A stretch of DNA of 64,000 nucleotides from Brachynemurus nebulosus (GCA_035578155.1 JAPWDM010000005.1:40572108-40636107); one strand, 5' to 3'; positions 1 to 11,970 are shown, numbered from the stretch's first letter. The notes: a model not told the origin generated them from the sequence alone. Numbers and translations are program-made.

Positions 1-1
1 C

Positions 2-175
2 CAATAAATATCGTCTGTAAGCGTATGCACTATTTCCTAACAGATATTTATTATTAAATTCATTATTTTCGAATTGGGCTTTAATTAACGATGCATCAAA
101 AATGTGGCTGTCGTGAGTGGAACCTGACCAGCGTGCAACCACGTTCATAATTTTTAATTGTGTACCGCACACAAC
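2..175 (-). pseudogene. PIF/Harbinger (HARBI1-like) transposase DDE fragment
   Basis: Reading the minus strand from 175 down to 2 gives an open 58-codon stretch whose pattern (VVCG, LKIMNVVARW, GSTHDS, then LLGNSAYAYRRYLL) matches the middle of the DDE domain of HARBI1-like transposases. In active members the last block normally reads G-D-S-G-Y, where D is a catalytic metal ligand. Here it is G-N-S-A-Y, so the catalytic Asp is replaced by Asn. The bases just before the open stretch read TTTAG, so this could be the start of an exon or simply a break. The fragment runs off the window edge, so its 3' part is not visible. Family assignment is from motif recognition. Loss of activity is inferred from the D to N change and the broken upstream half. 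Confidence 0.75.
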
Positions 176-214
176 CTAAACATTTATTGAAAAATAACAT
201 TTTGTATTTCTAAA

Positions 215-400
215 TGTTTCTGCATTTTAGTCACCTGATAACTGAATTTTTGTGAAGCGAACAGCTTTTGTCAAACGAAAACGCATTTTAAATTCAACTT
301 CGTAGAATACATTGACGTGCCCGAGGAATGCAAATGTTTTTTACCTCGTCTTCTGATGTTGACCAATCAGATGAAATAGATTCTGCTCACAGAATTAACC
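215..400 (-). pseudogene. Harbinger transposase N-terminal remnant
   Basis: On the minus strand, just upstream of the DDE fragment, a short stretch translates to EFKMRFRLTKAV followed by FTKIQLS and a stop. This resembles the N-terminal helical region of PIF/Harbinger transposases (F-x-x-x-F-R-L-x-K). It is separated from the DDE fragment by about 40 non-coding bases and is not open upstream, so it is read as a decayed copy with the segment carrying the first catalytic Asp deleted. No terminal inverted repeat was identified for the element. Confidence 0.5.
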
Positions 401-420
401 CGGAGATATAGATGACATTT

Positions 421-1599
421 TTATTTCTAAAGTTATACCTAGTACAAAATAAATGAAAAAATAATAATATATGTAAAATATATCATTTTACTTACCACGT
501 TTTTATAATCAGTAATTAATAACAATACCTAAGAATTCATGTTTTATTTTAAACAATTTCAAGCCTGTGATAAATTTTTTTAAAACAAACTGTTTACAAA
601 AGTAAAATTCGAATATGTATATTTAAATCACACGTGGCTTTTTAACCAAAACTTGTAAACTAAAAATAAAATAGAGAAAATATGAACAAATTATATCTCT
701 ATGATACAAATCTGTCAGTTTAATCTCCGAATAAAATTATTTTTATTTTTAATTTATTTCTCTTTTCTCTAAACTTAATTTATTTCTCTTTTATAATACA
801 TACTTTTATAATACACACATGTATGAATAGTCAATTTACCCGTAATTAACTCTAAAATATAAATTTATTTGAAAAAATATAAAAAAATATGTTAATCTTT
901 TGAAATCGCCTGTATTATAGTTTATAAATTCGAACAGAGATGACACTAGCTGTTCTGAAATCAAAATATCCTTTTGAATTAAGATAAATCTGATAAAAAG
1001 AGATGTATATATACACATGTTTATAAACAACAGAGAAAGAGAAAAGAATATTTAAGTATTCTGTAAATTATACATAAATATCCATTTCATATGACAACCA
1101 TGGGTGCCAATATTTTTTTTTCATTTACTTTACATTCCGATAATTAAAAAAATGCTTTTAAAATAACAAAAAGACGAATGAATGTAAAAATTAATGAATA
1201 TGAGTTAAATTATTAAATAACTAGCAATAAATTCGAATATATTACTGGTTTAAATATGTTTTTTTTATTATTATAAATAAACCCTAATTACTGCATGCAA
1301 GCGAGAGCTTATGTCATTAGAAAAATAAAATGTTCGTGAAGTGCGAGTTGACAGAGGACTATTCTGAGGAAAGTGCGAAGACATAAGAATTTCGTAGATA
1401 GATGTTCTACGAAATCCTAAAAAGGTGTTTCTTTTTAATATGATTTAAACCTAGATATCTTTCAGATGTTATTGTCTCTTACTTGTAATGTGTTTTCAAA
1501 TATATCTATCTGTATCATGCGCGAGTTACTGCCAAGTAAAAAGGCACCAGCTCTACCAACCTCAAGTTTTAAAATACTGCATTTGAACTGATAAAGATT
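421..1599. other. AT-rich stretch, nothing assigned
   Basis: Very AT-rich DNA with many A and T runs. The only sizeable ORF is on the minus strand (836-1030), has low complexity and resembles nothing recognised. No exon with splice borders, RNA gene or element end was seen. Confidence 0.5.
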
Positions 1600-1960
1600 T
1601 GTGGGGAAGATGTCATAATTTTTCCAATATACTACGAAGAATTTATCTTTGTAAATAGAAATCCAAAATTGAAAGTTCGAAAATTTTCAATGAGTCCGTT
1701 AGCCAATCCTGTCCAATTTCTAAAATCGGATAGTTTGGGCCTTTTTCATCAAAAAAATTAATTATTTGCCAAAATTCAAAGTTTTTAAATTTTTATTATA
1801 TACTGTAGTAAAAAGTAGAAAACATCACATATGATAGGATTTTGAGATATTATTCTAAGAAAACTGGTTTTCGAAAACGTGTTACGTAGAATGCTGTGAC
1901 AAGGGTATTTTACTTTATTTTCTAACGTATTTACAGATAGGCGTAGTGCATTAGTAGGCC
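1600..1960 (+). repeat. Dispersed repeat family D, copy 1
   Basis: Shares ordered blocks with copies at 3420-3680, 5131-5650 and (inverted) 21610-21800: TTATTTGCCAAAATTCA, then a T-rich stretch, GTAGAAAA, TTTTGAG near TATTCTAAGAAAA, a block like TTTTCGAAAACG, and finally GCTGTGACAAGGGTATTTTA. No coding capacity and no clear terminal repeats. The four copies have diverged, with several indels, so the family is old. The class is unknown. Confidence 0.6.
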
Positions 1961-2481
1961 TTAGTATGAATTTTTACTATGTGAAATGTGAAGTTGAATC
2001 AAGTCAGTGACTCGACTGACTTTGTAGGATATACATAAAGTCAGTGTTACATAATTAAATTTTCTTGCATATAATTTTTAACTGCTAAAAATTTGGTTTA
2101 AATGAATATTTAAATCTCTTGTTAAAGATAAAATCTTCATAGTACATACTTGTATTACTGTGTTACAATTTCACATTAAGGAAGTTCTAGTGTACTTACA
2201 TTTTTACTAAATCGTTTCAAAATAGATGCATAAATAGGAAACAAACTACCGTTCTTTTGTTTACTCTTCAGTGAATTAGAAAAAAACGAGATAATGTCTG
2301 GTGATGAAATTATTCTAATTTTCAAATTGATACATTTGTATAATAATAACATCTTCATGATTTCAAAACCAACATTTAAGAGCATAACTAGATTAAAGAA
2401 GAACCAATTAAGAAATCCGTTGAGGAGATGCATCAAGTTACAAATATATTTAGTTTAGGAGTTCCTGTTACAACGACTATA

Positions 2482-3075
2482 CAGCCATTCTTTTGAAACC
2501 TACACTTTGCAGTTCGCTCCCGCATACTAATTCGCTCCCGCGGAAAGATTTTAATCTTATCTTGAAAAAGGGTCGTAGGTTAGTTCGCTCCCGATTTGTT
2601 AGCTACTGACAGGTAAAATTAATTACTTTAAAATATTCAAACTGATACATAACAGCCATTCTTTAGTTACGGACATGACATTCTCACGCGCATTTACACG
2701 CCTTCTCATAAGAAAAAAAAATAGAAGTAATTGTTTTCTTATAAATTTTCAATACTAAGCAGATAGACAAATGTGTGCACAATATTTGTACTGAATATAA
2801 AATACATAACATTATTAGTTTTAATGCTAGAGATATGTTACGGACGCGACAAAAAGGTACTTTATTGTCACGTCCGTAACACAAACTCTATTAGCTCTAG
2901 CATTAAAACTAATAATGTTATGTATTTTATATTCAGTACATTTATATTGTGTACACATTTGTCTACCTGCTTAGTATTGAAAATTTAGAAGAAAACAATA
3001 ACTTCTACTTTTTTTTCATATGAGCAGGCGTGTAAAGTGCGAGAAAATGTCATGTCCGTAACAAAAGAATGGCTG
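2482..3075. mobile_element. TA-flanked foldback MITE
   Basis: The outer ends are CAGCCATTCTTTTG (2482) and its complement ending at 3075. Both are bordered by TATA, fitting a TA target duplication. A second copy of the end, CAGCCATTCTTTA, starts at 2653. From there to 3075 the sequence is one long inverted repeat of about 200 bp per arm, centred near 2865. The word GTTACGGAC occurs four times, twice in each direction, at the arm bases and around the loop. There is no transposase. The arrangement fits a Tc1/mariner- or pogo-type non-autonomous element. The arms would form a very stable hairpin in single-stranded DNA or RNA. Confidence 0.8.
2512..2606. repeat. Three short TTCGCTCCCG repeats
   Basis: The word TTCGCTCCCG occurs three times within about 90 bp (near 2513, 2530 and 2584), inside the left part of the foldback element but outside its inverted-repeat arms. 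The word is GC-rich in an AT-rich setting, so chance recurrence is unlikely. Related CGCTC words recur in the piggyBac-like element at 28225-28834. Confidence 0.6.
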
Positions 3076-3419
3076 TATAACGTATTTTATAATGACATCA
3101 TTCACTCTCTGTACCATTCTAGCGCTGCAACTATAATAAGAATCAATAGAAAATAATCAAACTAGAAAACTAATATGCAGCAAACATAATATGATGCCAA
3201 TTCTATGAAAATAAATAACAAAAACTTAATTTTCCAGCTGCCATCGACAAGAATGATAAAATTTATTGGCAACTACATATATGCATAAAGACATAAAGTA
3301 TAATATGTAAATAAATGTTAAGCCGACAAGGAATCCAACCAGTCAGTGCAAAATATAAATATGCATTTATACATTTATACTCAATTTGTTAAATAAATTT
3401 AATTGTACAGTTATGGCTT
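3076..3419. other. AT-rich stretch, nothing assigned
   Basis: No feature recognised between the foldback element and the next dispersed repeat. Confidence 0.4.
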
Positions 3420-3680
3420 ACTGGGTTTTAGCGAATTTCCGAATCGAAAATTGAACTATTTACTGTAGAGATACGGTGAGATTTGAACTCGAGACTATGT
3501 TTTAAAGTCGCTTCAGTTTCGTCAAAAAAAAAAAAAAAATTATTTGCCAAAATTCAGTTTTTCAAATTTTTTTATACCATTGGAAAGAGTAGAAAATGTT
3601 ACATATATGATGGATTTTTGAGCCATATTATACTAAGAAAATTTTTAATGGTTATAGGCGATTCGAGTATCACGTAATCG
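3420..3680 (+). repeat. Dispersed repeat family D, copy 2
   Basis: Begins with GGTTTTAGCGAATTTCCG, also found near 5134 as TTTTAGCGAATTTGCGG. It then carries a poly-A run followed by TTATTTGCCAAAATTCAG, GGAAAGAGTAGAAAATG and TTTTTGAG, in the same order as copies 1 and 3. It breaks off soon after the AAGAAAA block. The ORF at 3483-3677 lies entirely in the repeat and is not a gene. Confidence 0.6.
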
Positions 3681-5130
3681 ACACCAATAGTAACTCACGG
3701 AATGAATAAGTTCACAAGTGTATAAGGGACGTTGTATATAAAGTTCTTAAAGTATTATGGTGGAAGTGTCGGGAAAGATAATAATCCTAATTCAGATACT
3801 ACAATAATAGAGTTTATACCATATTATAACGTAAATAACTTTTTTCAAACTGTTTAAAATCACTTTTTAGTGTTCCGTATCAAAATTAGAACATCGAATT
3901 TCTTGTAGAATCATTTCAGTAAAACTATTCGATGTAAAAATTTTAAATTTATTATAGAAATGAAGTTTGATAGACTTGTACCTACATAGATATAAAATTG
4001 AATTTTAGCTATGGGGGATATTTTCAGAAGCTAAATTGGGAACAACGCCCGGGAAAAAGGCTTAAAAATAGCTGTATCTCACTCTTAGAGGCTCAGTAAG
4101 GTGTAGATTGAGTGAAACTTATCAGGACTGAAAAATTTTAGTAGGTACGATCAATTATTATAAACAATTTAATTGTTTATTTCGTTATAACTGTTGAATC
4201 ATTCGTTTTAGAAAAAACAATTTTTTCATCAAAAAAAAAAAAATTTCTCGCTACGTAAGGAACAACTTATCCTTAGTACACGTTTTTTTAAAATTTTCAT
4301 AAATCTACATTCAAAAACACCTTATTGTACGGAATACTATTTGTGTAAGTACGATTTGCACTTGACCGATTTTTTTTTATTGTATTCATATCTTATTTAA
4401 TATGTGTAGAATTTATGTATAATAATTTTATCATTGGAATTTAAATATTTCTTCAATCGTATCCATCGAATGATCAGAGTTGTTGGGACACAAACAAGTG
4501 GATCCATTATATATTGTGTGTGTATATAAGTGGCTTCTGGGTCACAAACAACATTACAACATTGACTTCTTTCTTGGTGTTATTGTGCTAGTGTTACACA
4601 CATATCTTTCTCGCGATGTGTATAACATAACCTCACAATCTAAATATAGAACATTATTGAATCTTAACGTAAAATTATTAATAATAAAAATTGTTTTATA
4701 TTATTTTGAAAATAAATTATTGTAATTCAACTAAACATATGTTTACCACCCATATACAGGTAATGGAGGTAATTTAAAACACCTGCCGTTATAAGATATT
4801 ACTTAATTAATTATGATTTGTTACGTCTTTTAATCAATTTGTCCCAATTCGGAATAAAAGATTTAGAAAAAAAGGCATTGTTTCCTTTCTCAAAAGTATG
4901 AAAGTTTGTTTATAGCTGCTTTTTTCTGCTATTATTAGAAATAGAATTCCACGACATCCTCATCCTTATATTTCGTAAAGTTTCAATTAGATTAATGTTT
5001 CTTTAGACGTCAACAAAAGACGTAAAAATTTCGTTATGGATTAAAAGATTAAAGCAAAAAACTCCTTAGAACTGTATTCATGTATCCTTGGTTTCATAAA
5101 AATCGGAACGAATCTTGTGACTCATTTAGA
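3681..5130. other. Unassigned AT-rich stretch
   Basis: No gene or element ends recognised. An 81-codon ORF at 4480-4725 contains two similar segments (QVDPLYIV.. / QHYNIDFF.. after a GHK motif) because of a short imperfect DNA duplication (GGGACACAAACAAGTGG / GGGTCACAAACAACATT). It has no similarity that can be named and is not annotated as a gene. Confidence 0.4.
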
Positions 5131-5257
5131 TATTTTAGCGAATTTGCGGAATAGAATTCAGCTATTACAGCCACTGTCATGACGCGATTTGAGCCCGGGA
5201 CCATGCCAGAAATTTGTTTTGAGGTCCCTAGAAACCGAAAATAATATTTATGAAAAT

Positions 5258-5337
<80 letters not shown>

Positions 5338-5650
5338 TCCGCACGATAACTCTCTAATGTCCTACTTTTACAAAATTTGGTAAAAATGCTGGAAGTCCCA
5401 AACACTTGCGTGCGTTCTTCAGCCTGACAGAAATAACTTTTTTGCCAAAATTTCCACTTATTCAAAAATTTTTGTGAAATTTTTTTACGCCATTTAAAAG
5501 AGGAGAAAAAAATTACATAAAAAAAATCTTTAAACTATTCTTCTATGTCAACTAGTTTCCGAGAAAAACTAATTTTTATTAACGGAAATTCGCGATGTTA
5601 TGCAGGATGCTGCGACAGGGGTATTTTAGTTTTGTAATGGACAAATTTTG
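5131..5650 (+). repeat. Dispersed repeat family D, copy 3 (split by TA tract)
   Basis: The longest copy of the family: TTTTAGCGAATTTGCGG at the start, TTTGCCAAAATTTCC, GAGGAGAAAAAAATTAC, CTAGTTTCCGAGAAAAAC, TTCGCGATGTTATGCAGG, then GACAGGGGTATTTTAG. The (TA)n tract at 5261-5334 interrupts it. The 123-codon minus-strand ORF (5094-5465) owes its length to the TA tract, which translates as Ile-Tyr, and is rejected as a gene. Confidence 0.65.
5261..5334. repeat. (TA)n microsatellite
   Basis: About 37 uninterrupted TA units. Confidence 0.95.
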
Positions 5651-6360
5651 TTGATAAATTTAATATTAATTTAGTCTCTAGTTACCATAAAAGTAAACTA
5701 AATTATTTTATTTATTGGGACAGAAAAGGTCCCAGAGTTTTTTGAGCCGTTCGCGTTTACCGTTCAAAAATTATAGCTATCACAGATTTATGAGCAACCC
5801 GCAAAAGGCATACTAAAATAGTCTTACTAAAATTATATTATTCCTTGGAGTCTAAAATCCTCGAAAAATGTTTTCAAATATCTTAGTGAATTTTCTAAAT
5901 TCTAACCAAAAATAGCTGAATTTAGTAGTCGAAGTCACTTGTACTTGCCTTGCTAAAATAGGTTCCCATCGCTGCAGTCAGCTAGTTATTCTTGTAAAAA
6001 AGTATTTCTACAAAAGCGGCATCAGATGCACGTTTTTCAAATTGTAGTCCTCGGATACTCCCTTAATTTTTCATCCGTATTAAAATTAAATTGTAATTTT
6101 TTCACTAGTCAATGTAGGAGAATATAACAAGCTTGGACCTTATTTTTCATTCATGTGATATTTTAAAAAAAATTCCAAAAATTTTTTTTTTTTAAAATAC
6201 AATTGATCAGCAGAAAGAATAAAATTACTCTTTTGCAAAAAATACAATTAATGAGCAAAAAAATCACTGGCAAGTAACGGCTCCGAGGCCGCACCAAAAT
6301 ACGGCATAACTTTTCTTAAAAAAAAAGAACATAGCGAGACTTTGTGGGGTCATATGATCA
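5651..6360. other. Unassigned AT-rich stretch
   Basis: No feature recognised. Contains several A/T homopolymers around 6170-6200. Confidence 0.4.
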
Positions 6361-6925
6361 GCCAAATAGTCGGACAACGACATATCATATAACATGATCT
6401 AATGTTATTCCAACTAATGGTGGAAATGATTCCAGACTACAAGAATTCAGTGTGAAATTAAAGAATTGCTTTTAAGTAATTGGCTAATGCTTAAAATGGT
6501 GTCGATATTTATCTGAATTACATGGTAGACGAAGTGGTCGGAAAACGACATTTCATATTACACGACTAAATTTTATTTCAACTAATAATGGTGGAAATGA
6601 TTCCAGGGCTACGTTTTAATATTTTAATATTCAGTGTAATATTAAAGAATTGCTTAAAAGCAATTCTTAAGTATTTGCTAATGCTTAAGAAAGTGTCGAT
6701 ATTTATCTGAATAACATGATAGACGAAGTGGTCGGAAAACGACATTTCATATTACACGATCAAATGTTATTTCAACTAGTGGTGGAAATGATTCCAGTAT
6801 AAAATAATACTATTTAATATTAAAGAACCGACTTTTAAATATTTCTCTAATGCTGAAAGAACTATTGATATGTCACTGAATTACATGGTAGAAGTGGTCG
6901 AAAAGCGACATTTCATATTACACGT
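6361..6925 (+). repeat. Tandem satellite, unit about 166-194 bp
   Basis: A unit starting near GTGGTCGGAAAACGACA is repeated at 6369, 6537, 6731 and (partial) 6897, giving spacings of 168, 194 and 166 bp. Each unit carries TTTCATATTACACGA, a block reading GTGGAAATGATTCCAG, and GTCGATATTTATCTGAAT. GGTCGGAAAACGAC is itself near-palindromic. Unit length variation comes from an indel after the GATTCCAG block. No coding sense. Confidence 0.85.
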
Positions 6926-8039
6926 AAGGTTGAGAAACACTGTTCTACAACAAATTCAAATTTCATCAAAATCGATAAGTCCCGCCTTGGGACCTTTATT
7001 TGCCAACCAATTTTTTTTATTATTATTTGTAATCTACTGAATGTGGGAATTGTGGGACGCCTTAGACTCCATCCAGGACTAAACAAAAATTTTAATGCGG
7101 AACAGCAGCTGCTTTTCCGGGACTGTCCAGCAGAATCCGGGACGGTTGATCGCTTCATGCAACTAACTATATAAAAATCCATCATCTGTTAAGTTTACTG
7201 TAGTATGGGCAAAATTTCTTGACCTCCATAAATACCATGGATTATATAAATTTATATTTGATATTTCTTAGGCATATATTTAATGCATAAAAACGTACAC
7301 AAACATTGAATAACAATAAATAAAGCCCCCAAGCAATTAACATCTGTTTCAGTGGCAAATATTTTCCCAGCCGTACTGGGAAAATACCTAACTATTATCC
7401 TGATGTGCAGTCATTGATAAAAAAAAAATATTAAAACACTCATAAAATTTCATGACACGATTAAATTATAATTTTATTATCGTCTTATTATTTTGAACGT
7501 GTCGTGAGCATATAAAATCTAATTGTGGGTAAAGTGAATGGACGTGCGGCAATTGGGTCCGCGTGGTCGCTGCCCCGCCATCTACCAAATAAGCATCAAA
7601 CAAAAGGCGATTATAATTAATAAAAAGGATATTATTTATTTTATTTCATTTCTGTAACTATGTACATGAGTTATATTTATTTATATAAAATCAAAAAAAA
7701 AGTATATTTCCCATAATTTGAATCAGAATCTGCACAACTAAAGGTGTGGCCATTTGTCAATTTCATAATTTACAACAGAAAATAAAATGCACGCTGATAT
7801 TATTTAGACAGACGCAGTGGAGATCACGGATAAATAGCAAACCGATGACCTAAATTTTTGTTTATTGTAAATTGGTTATGTGTTTTTGTTTTCAGGGGAT
7901 TTTCTGATTATTAGTGATTTTTGTTTTTGTTACGTTGCGTTGTTAACTTTAAATGTTATATAAAATTATGTATTTATTAATAAATCTATAAATCACATAA
8001 CTTTAAAATAAGATCTCAAAGTGTTTAGAGTACGTAGTA
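6926..8039. other. Unassigned AT-rich stretch
   Basis: No gene or element recognised. A slightly GC-richer patch at about 7040-7160 is open on the minus strand (6913-7185) but shows no recognisable protein motif. Confidence 0.4.
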
Positions 8040-8397
8040 CATGGGCGCCCATACTCAGGGCAGGGGGGCGGCCTCCCCCTAGCTTATCAAATTGATTATC
8101 TTTGGGGGAAAATTGAAAAATTTCGCGTCAAAAGGGAAGCCGAAGTAGGCAAAACGACGTTTTTTTTACTCGTCAATGGTGGTTTTGTGGAAAATAGCGT
8201 AATTGGTAATCTGCGAGCCCTCCTCCCCTAGATGTTGGAGAGAGCCCGGAGAAAGGGAAACTTCTCTTTTTCCCCGTCAGTGCTATTTTTTGAGTAAATA
8301 TCGAAATTCTTATGACTACTTCCAAAATACTAGATATATTCGTTCTTGCCCCTAGTTGTAGCCGCCCCCTCTACAAATCATCATACAGGCGCCCATG
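8040..8397. mobile_element. hAT-type MITE with 8-bp TSD
   Basis: Terminal inverted repeats CATGGGCGCC / GGCGCCCATG are flanked by a perfect 8-bp direct repeat ACGTAGTA (8032-8039 and 8398-8405), the hAT signature. The interior is 358 bp, locally GC-rich (runs of G and C), with no ORF of note. The ends do not match the other hAT MITEs in the window, so it is a separate family. Confidence 0.85.
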
Positions 8398-8405
8398 ACG
8401 TAGTA

Positions 8406-10039
8406 TTAACGATTAGAATGTGGTATCAATCTAAATAAGTTACGAAAATATACCACGTATACTAAAGAAAAAGATGACAGCAGTCATTTAAATTTCTCTA
8501 TTTTGTCTTTATCTAATAAATGACAAAATATATTTGTTAAAGGACTTTTAAACTTTTAATCAGTAATAAAAAAAGATATATGTACCTTTAATGTCGTGTT
8601 GTCACACTCTTACCAATTGTTTATATTAGGTTGTTTGTTGTTATAGTTCACAGTGGTATGCAATTTACTTGCTTCAAAAAAAAGGTACATAGTTGGTCAT
8701 CCATGTATACCACTGACTAAATAATAAAGAGTATACAAATAATGATGTGGGTAGCGTCTGTTACAGACGAAAAGTCTCAAACAGGGGCGCCAAGCCATAT
8801 TATTATAGATAGAAAATTGTGACTTTATCCCCTTTATAAAACATAGACATCATTTAGTCTTATGGGTTATGCAACTATTTCAATAGATAAAACTTTCAAG
8901 ATTAATTCTTTTAAGGACCACTGAAGAATGCTTTTCTTGAGATTTTTCTTGAGATTAACAATCCTCTGAGGATAAAAATTGTTTTTCATAATTTACATTA
9001 GTGTTTCTTTGGAAGTACAAAAGATCATTGTAAATTTGATACCAGTTATCAGGTTTCTTGATTTTTTTCCCCTTTACTATAGAGAAAAGAATTCTCCAAT
9101 AAAACCTTCTGTTCTGGCATTTTAAAGTGAAATAACACCTTAATATCGAAAAATGAACATGTAGTAGAAGAAATAATTCTTAATTCAAAATATTTAATTT
9201 AAAAAAAATAATATCTGAGAGAAGCCCCACGTGTAATTAAAACTATTATTGAAAAATAAAAAAAAATGTCTTGAAGGGAAATACAACACTTTCTTGGTAT
9301 TATCCAAATAACTTCAAAAGTAATTAACTATGACAGAAATCGTTTGAAAAATTTTCAATTAATTCATTCTTTTCATGTCGAATAATTAAATTATGTAATT
9401 AAAAAAAAAAATTCTTTTTTCTTTCGTCAATCGAAATGTATCAAAACAACATTGAAAATGAAAGTCACGTGATCATGTTGTTATTAAATAACTCTATAGA
9501 AATGAACTTTTTTTGTTGGTCTAAATTAAGAATTACTTTCATTCAATAAACACCTAAATATTTTTGTCTGGTGTTAATAACTTTATTTTAGCATATAATA
9601 GTCTTGCGACAATTTCTAACTAACTACGTCGGTAACAGAGGTCACCCACGCCATTATTGAAGGTATATGCGTGACTGTCATGCTAAAAGAAACTACCGCC
9701 TTCGGTTATAGAAGAAATTCAACTGAAAGTAATTTTGAATTACATACTATTAAAACCACAAAATTTGTGTCTTTTTCGAAAAGTCATTCTTCAATTCTCT
9801 TACAGAATTTTTTTCTAAAAATATTAACACCTAACTTCTGTTTTTCTTCCCTGTATTAATTTCTATAATATGACCAAGTAAACGAACCGACAATCGCCTG
9901 GACTTATAAAATTTATTCAGTTTACGTGGGTGGAATTGTACAAACGTTATAGAAGAAAGTTGGCGTATTTGAAAACATTTCAAAAGAAAAAAAACCTTAC
10001 ATGACACTTTATTGTTCAATCGCAAGTTGCAACTCTTAC
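8406..10039. other. Unassigned AT-rich stretch
   Basis: No gene recognised. The phrase CGGTTATAGAAGAAA (about 9704) and ACGTTATAGAAGAAAG (about 9946) recur near 10782-10825, so the repeat described next may extend leftwards into this interval. Confidence 0.4.
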
Positions 10040-10860
10040 AAACACATTGTAACAGTAATGGGCGCAAGCCGAGAACTTTAGGCAATCGAATTTACACTAA
10101 TGTAGTGTTGATTGCCGCCGCGTAATTTGTTAAATTTTGATACTTATCATGGGTTCAAACCCCAGGTAATGTGTTTGGTGGCGCCAACTAGCGGCCGTAA
10201 AGTGAACTATGTAAGGCCGCCATTATTATTCCGACATATTGGTTTCTTACACCAATGCTTCATTTTGTGATTCCCCGAATTAAGTGGTTTTTAACACAGG
10301 ACTTGAGACCAGAACGACCAACGAACAACGGTGTACCTGATATAGGATGCTTCGTGCATCACTCACTCACAAACTGACCTTAGATTGGTTCAGACGTAAT
10401 TTTATATGTGAGTCACAATTTTCTTTATTAAAAGATTTAAACAATATTTAAATTAAATTTTTGTAAAATATTTTTGTAAACATTTAAAATATAAAAGTGC
10501 CTTAAATAATAATAAACATTAAATATTAAAAAGAAATAAACATTTATTATTTAAAATACCAATTTAACCATCTACTGACGAACTATTTTACCATCGAAAA
10601 ACTGTCGACACAAACCGCCACGCGTAATGCTGGTCTCCGGAGGATTATTCCTCACATAGTAACCCACGAAACAGGGACAAATATAAATAATGGCATCCAA
10701 CAATTAAGGTAAACAACAATATATTGAGTTTTTCGGCGCCAAAATCAAGTTATAAATATATCCAAAAGCGCACAACCGTTATAGAAGAAGCCGCCAACCG
10801 TTATAGAAGAAGCCGCCAACCGTTATAATATACATTCTCTCTTTCACATTGACATCTGTT
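10040..10860 (+). repeat. Dispersed repeat family B, copy 1 (B-box-like motif)
   Basis: About 700 bp aligns by eye with 57281-58085. Shared blocks in order: GCCGAGAACTTTAG, TTTACACTAATGTAGTGTTG, TCAAACCCCAGGTAA, CGCCAACTAGCGGCCGTAA, GAACTATGT, GGCCGCCAT, CGACATATTG, CGACCAACGAACAACGG, CACTCACTCACAA. Near 10152 GGGTTCAAACCCCAGG resembles a Pol III B box with a short stem. The 3' part has three copies of CCGTTATA (two followed by GAAGAAGCCGCCAA). SINE origin is possible but no A box or poly-A tail could be defined. Confidence 0.7.
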
Positions 10861-11420
10861 TCAATTTTCAAAATGTACACAATCTTTTTCTACAATAGAG
10901 TGTCAATAAAATTTAACAAATCCGCGTGCATACAGACATAATAGACAAGTAAGTAGCTTAATAGTAATTAATTTAAAAAAATAACAATTCACTATTGCAC
11001 CGAGTGTCATGTTTAGTTGGACAGATTGGTTATCAATAAGACGGCTTAATTATGTGGAACATCTCGAGTTTGTAAATAAATTGTTGGGGTGAAGATGTTG
11101 GTTTTTAGTTTGAACATATAGTATGACCTAAATATGTTAGTATAAACACTCGAATTGTTGTTCCTTTGTTCTTGCCTATTTCGATGACGCAACTACAATG
11201 AAGGTGCACGAGCAAAAAGGGTGTAATGGGAAAAAATTAAAAATGGTAGCAGTTCCTAAACCGCCAGAAAAAGATTGAAAAAAAAAAATAAATATTCCCT
11301 GCAAGTATAAAAGATTTGAATTACGCATCTTGAACGAAACGCAATCTGCGTTCGACCGTATCGACTACTACTGACTATTTGTTTCCCTGATGCTAATTTT
11401 TTATTTAAATATTTTTAGTT
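10861..11420. other. Unassigned AT-rich stretch
   Basis: Nothing recognised between repeat B and the hAT relic. Confidence 0.4.
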
Positions 11421-11470
11421 CTTTATAGCAGTATTTTTCAACCTTTTTCATGGCGCGACCCCCCTAGTAT

Positions 11471-11970
11471 GGAATAGTATATGGTGCAATAAGTGCGGGA
11501 AATTGTCGATTGCCCACGAAAACGAAGTTGTGCGCACAAACGTAGTGAGTGCGCTCATTCGTTTGAGTGGGCAATTGACAATCCCGCACGAGTTGCACAT
11601 GCTATTTTTTATTGCGAATTTCACATACTTTTTTCTATTATTATTACTATTTTTGACATTTTTATTACTTTTTAAAATAATATTTTTAAGTGTTCGTCTT
11701 TTTTTTCTGAATTAATTATTGTTTAAATTACTTTGTTGGTGGTTTCTATAGAAATAATTATGAAATATTTATTAAATGAAAAATCAAGAGGCGGCTTTGC
11801 GTGTTTTGATTAAATTTTGCGTGTTTTATTGTCAATTTGCGTGTGAAATGTTACTTTCCTCACGCAAAAAAGTATGTGGGAAGAGTACAATGGGCAAACA
11901 GCTATTTTGCGTACAGAAATGTGTGCGCCAAGTTAGTACTTCTCCCGCATGAGTAATAAAAAAATATTTC
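11471..11970 (+). repeat. 490-bp repeat family R, copy 1
   Basis: Starts AATAGTATATGGTGCAATAA and ends near CTTCTCCCGCATGAGTAATA. The first about 140 bp is an imperfect palindrome (GCGGGAAATTGTCGATTG to CAATTGACAATCCCGC) whose arms also contain TAGTGAGTGCGCTCATTCG. The distal part has AGGCGGCTTTGCGTGTTTTG and GCTATTTTGCGTACAGAAATG. Copies 2 and 3 are at 18375-18861 and 18962-19412. This copy sits just inside the left end of the hAT relic and therefore inserted after it. ORFs 11493-11675 and 11503-11715 are only readings of the palindrome. Confidence 0.85.

Noticed and set aside
5094..5465. 123-codon minus-strand ORF
   Set aside because: Its middle is the (TA)n tract read as Ile-Tyr repeats; the rest lies in a dispersed repeat.
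6361..6925. CRISPR-like array
   Set aside because: Units are about 170-190 bp satellites with no short direct repeat and unique spacer pattern, in eukaryotic DNA.
10150..10200. tRNA gene at the B-box-like motif
   Set aside because: No acceptor stem, anticodon arm or A box could be fitted.
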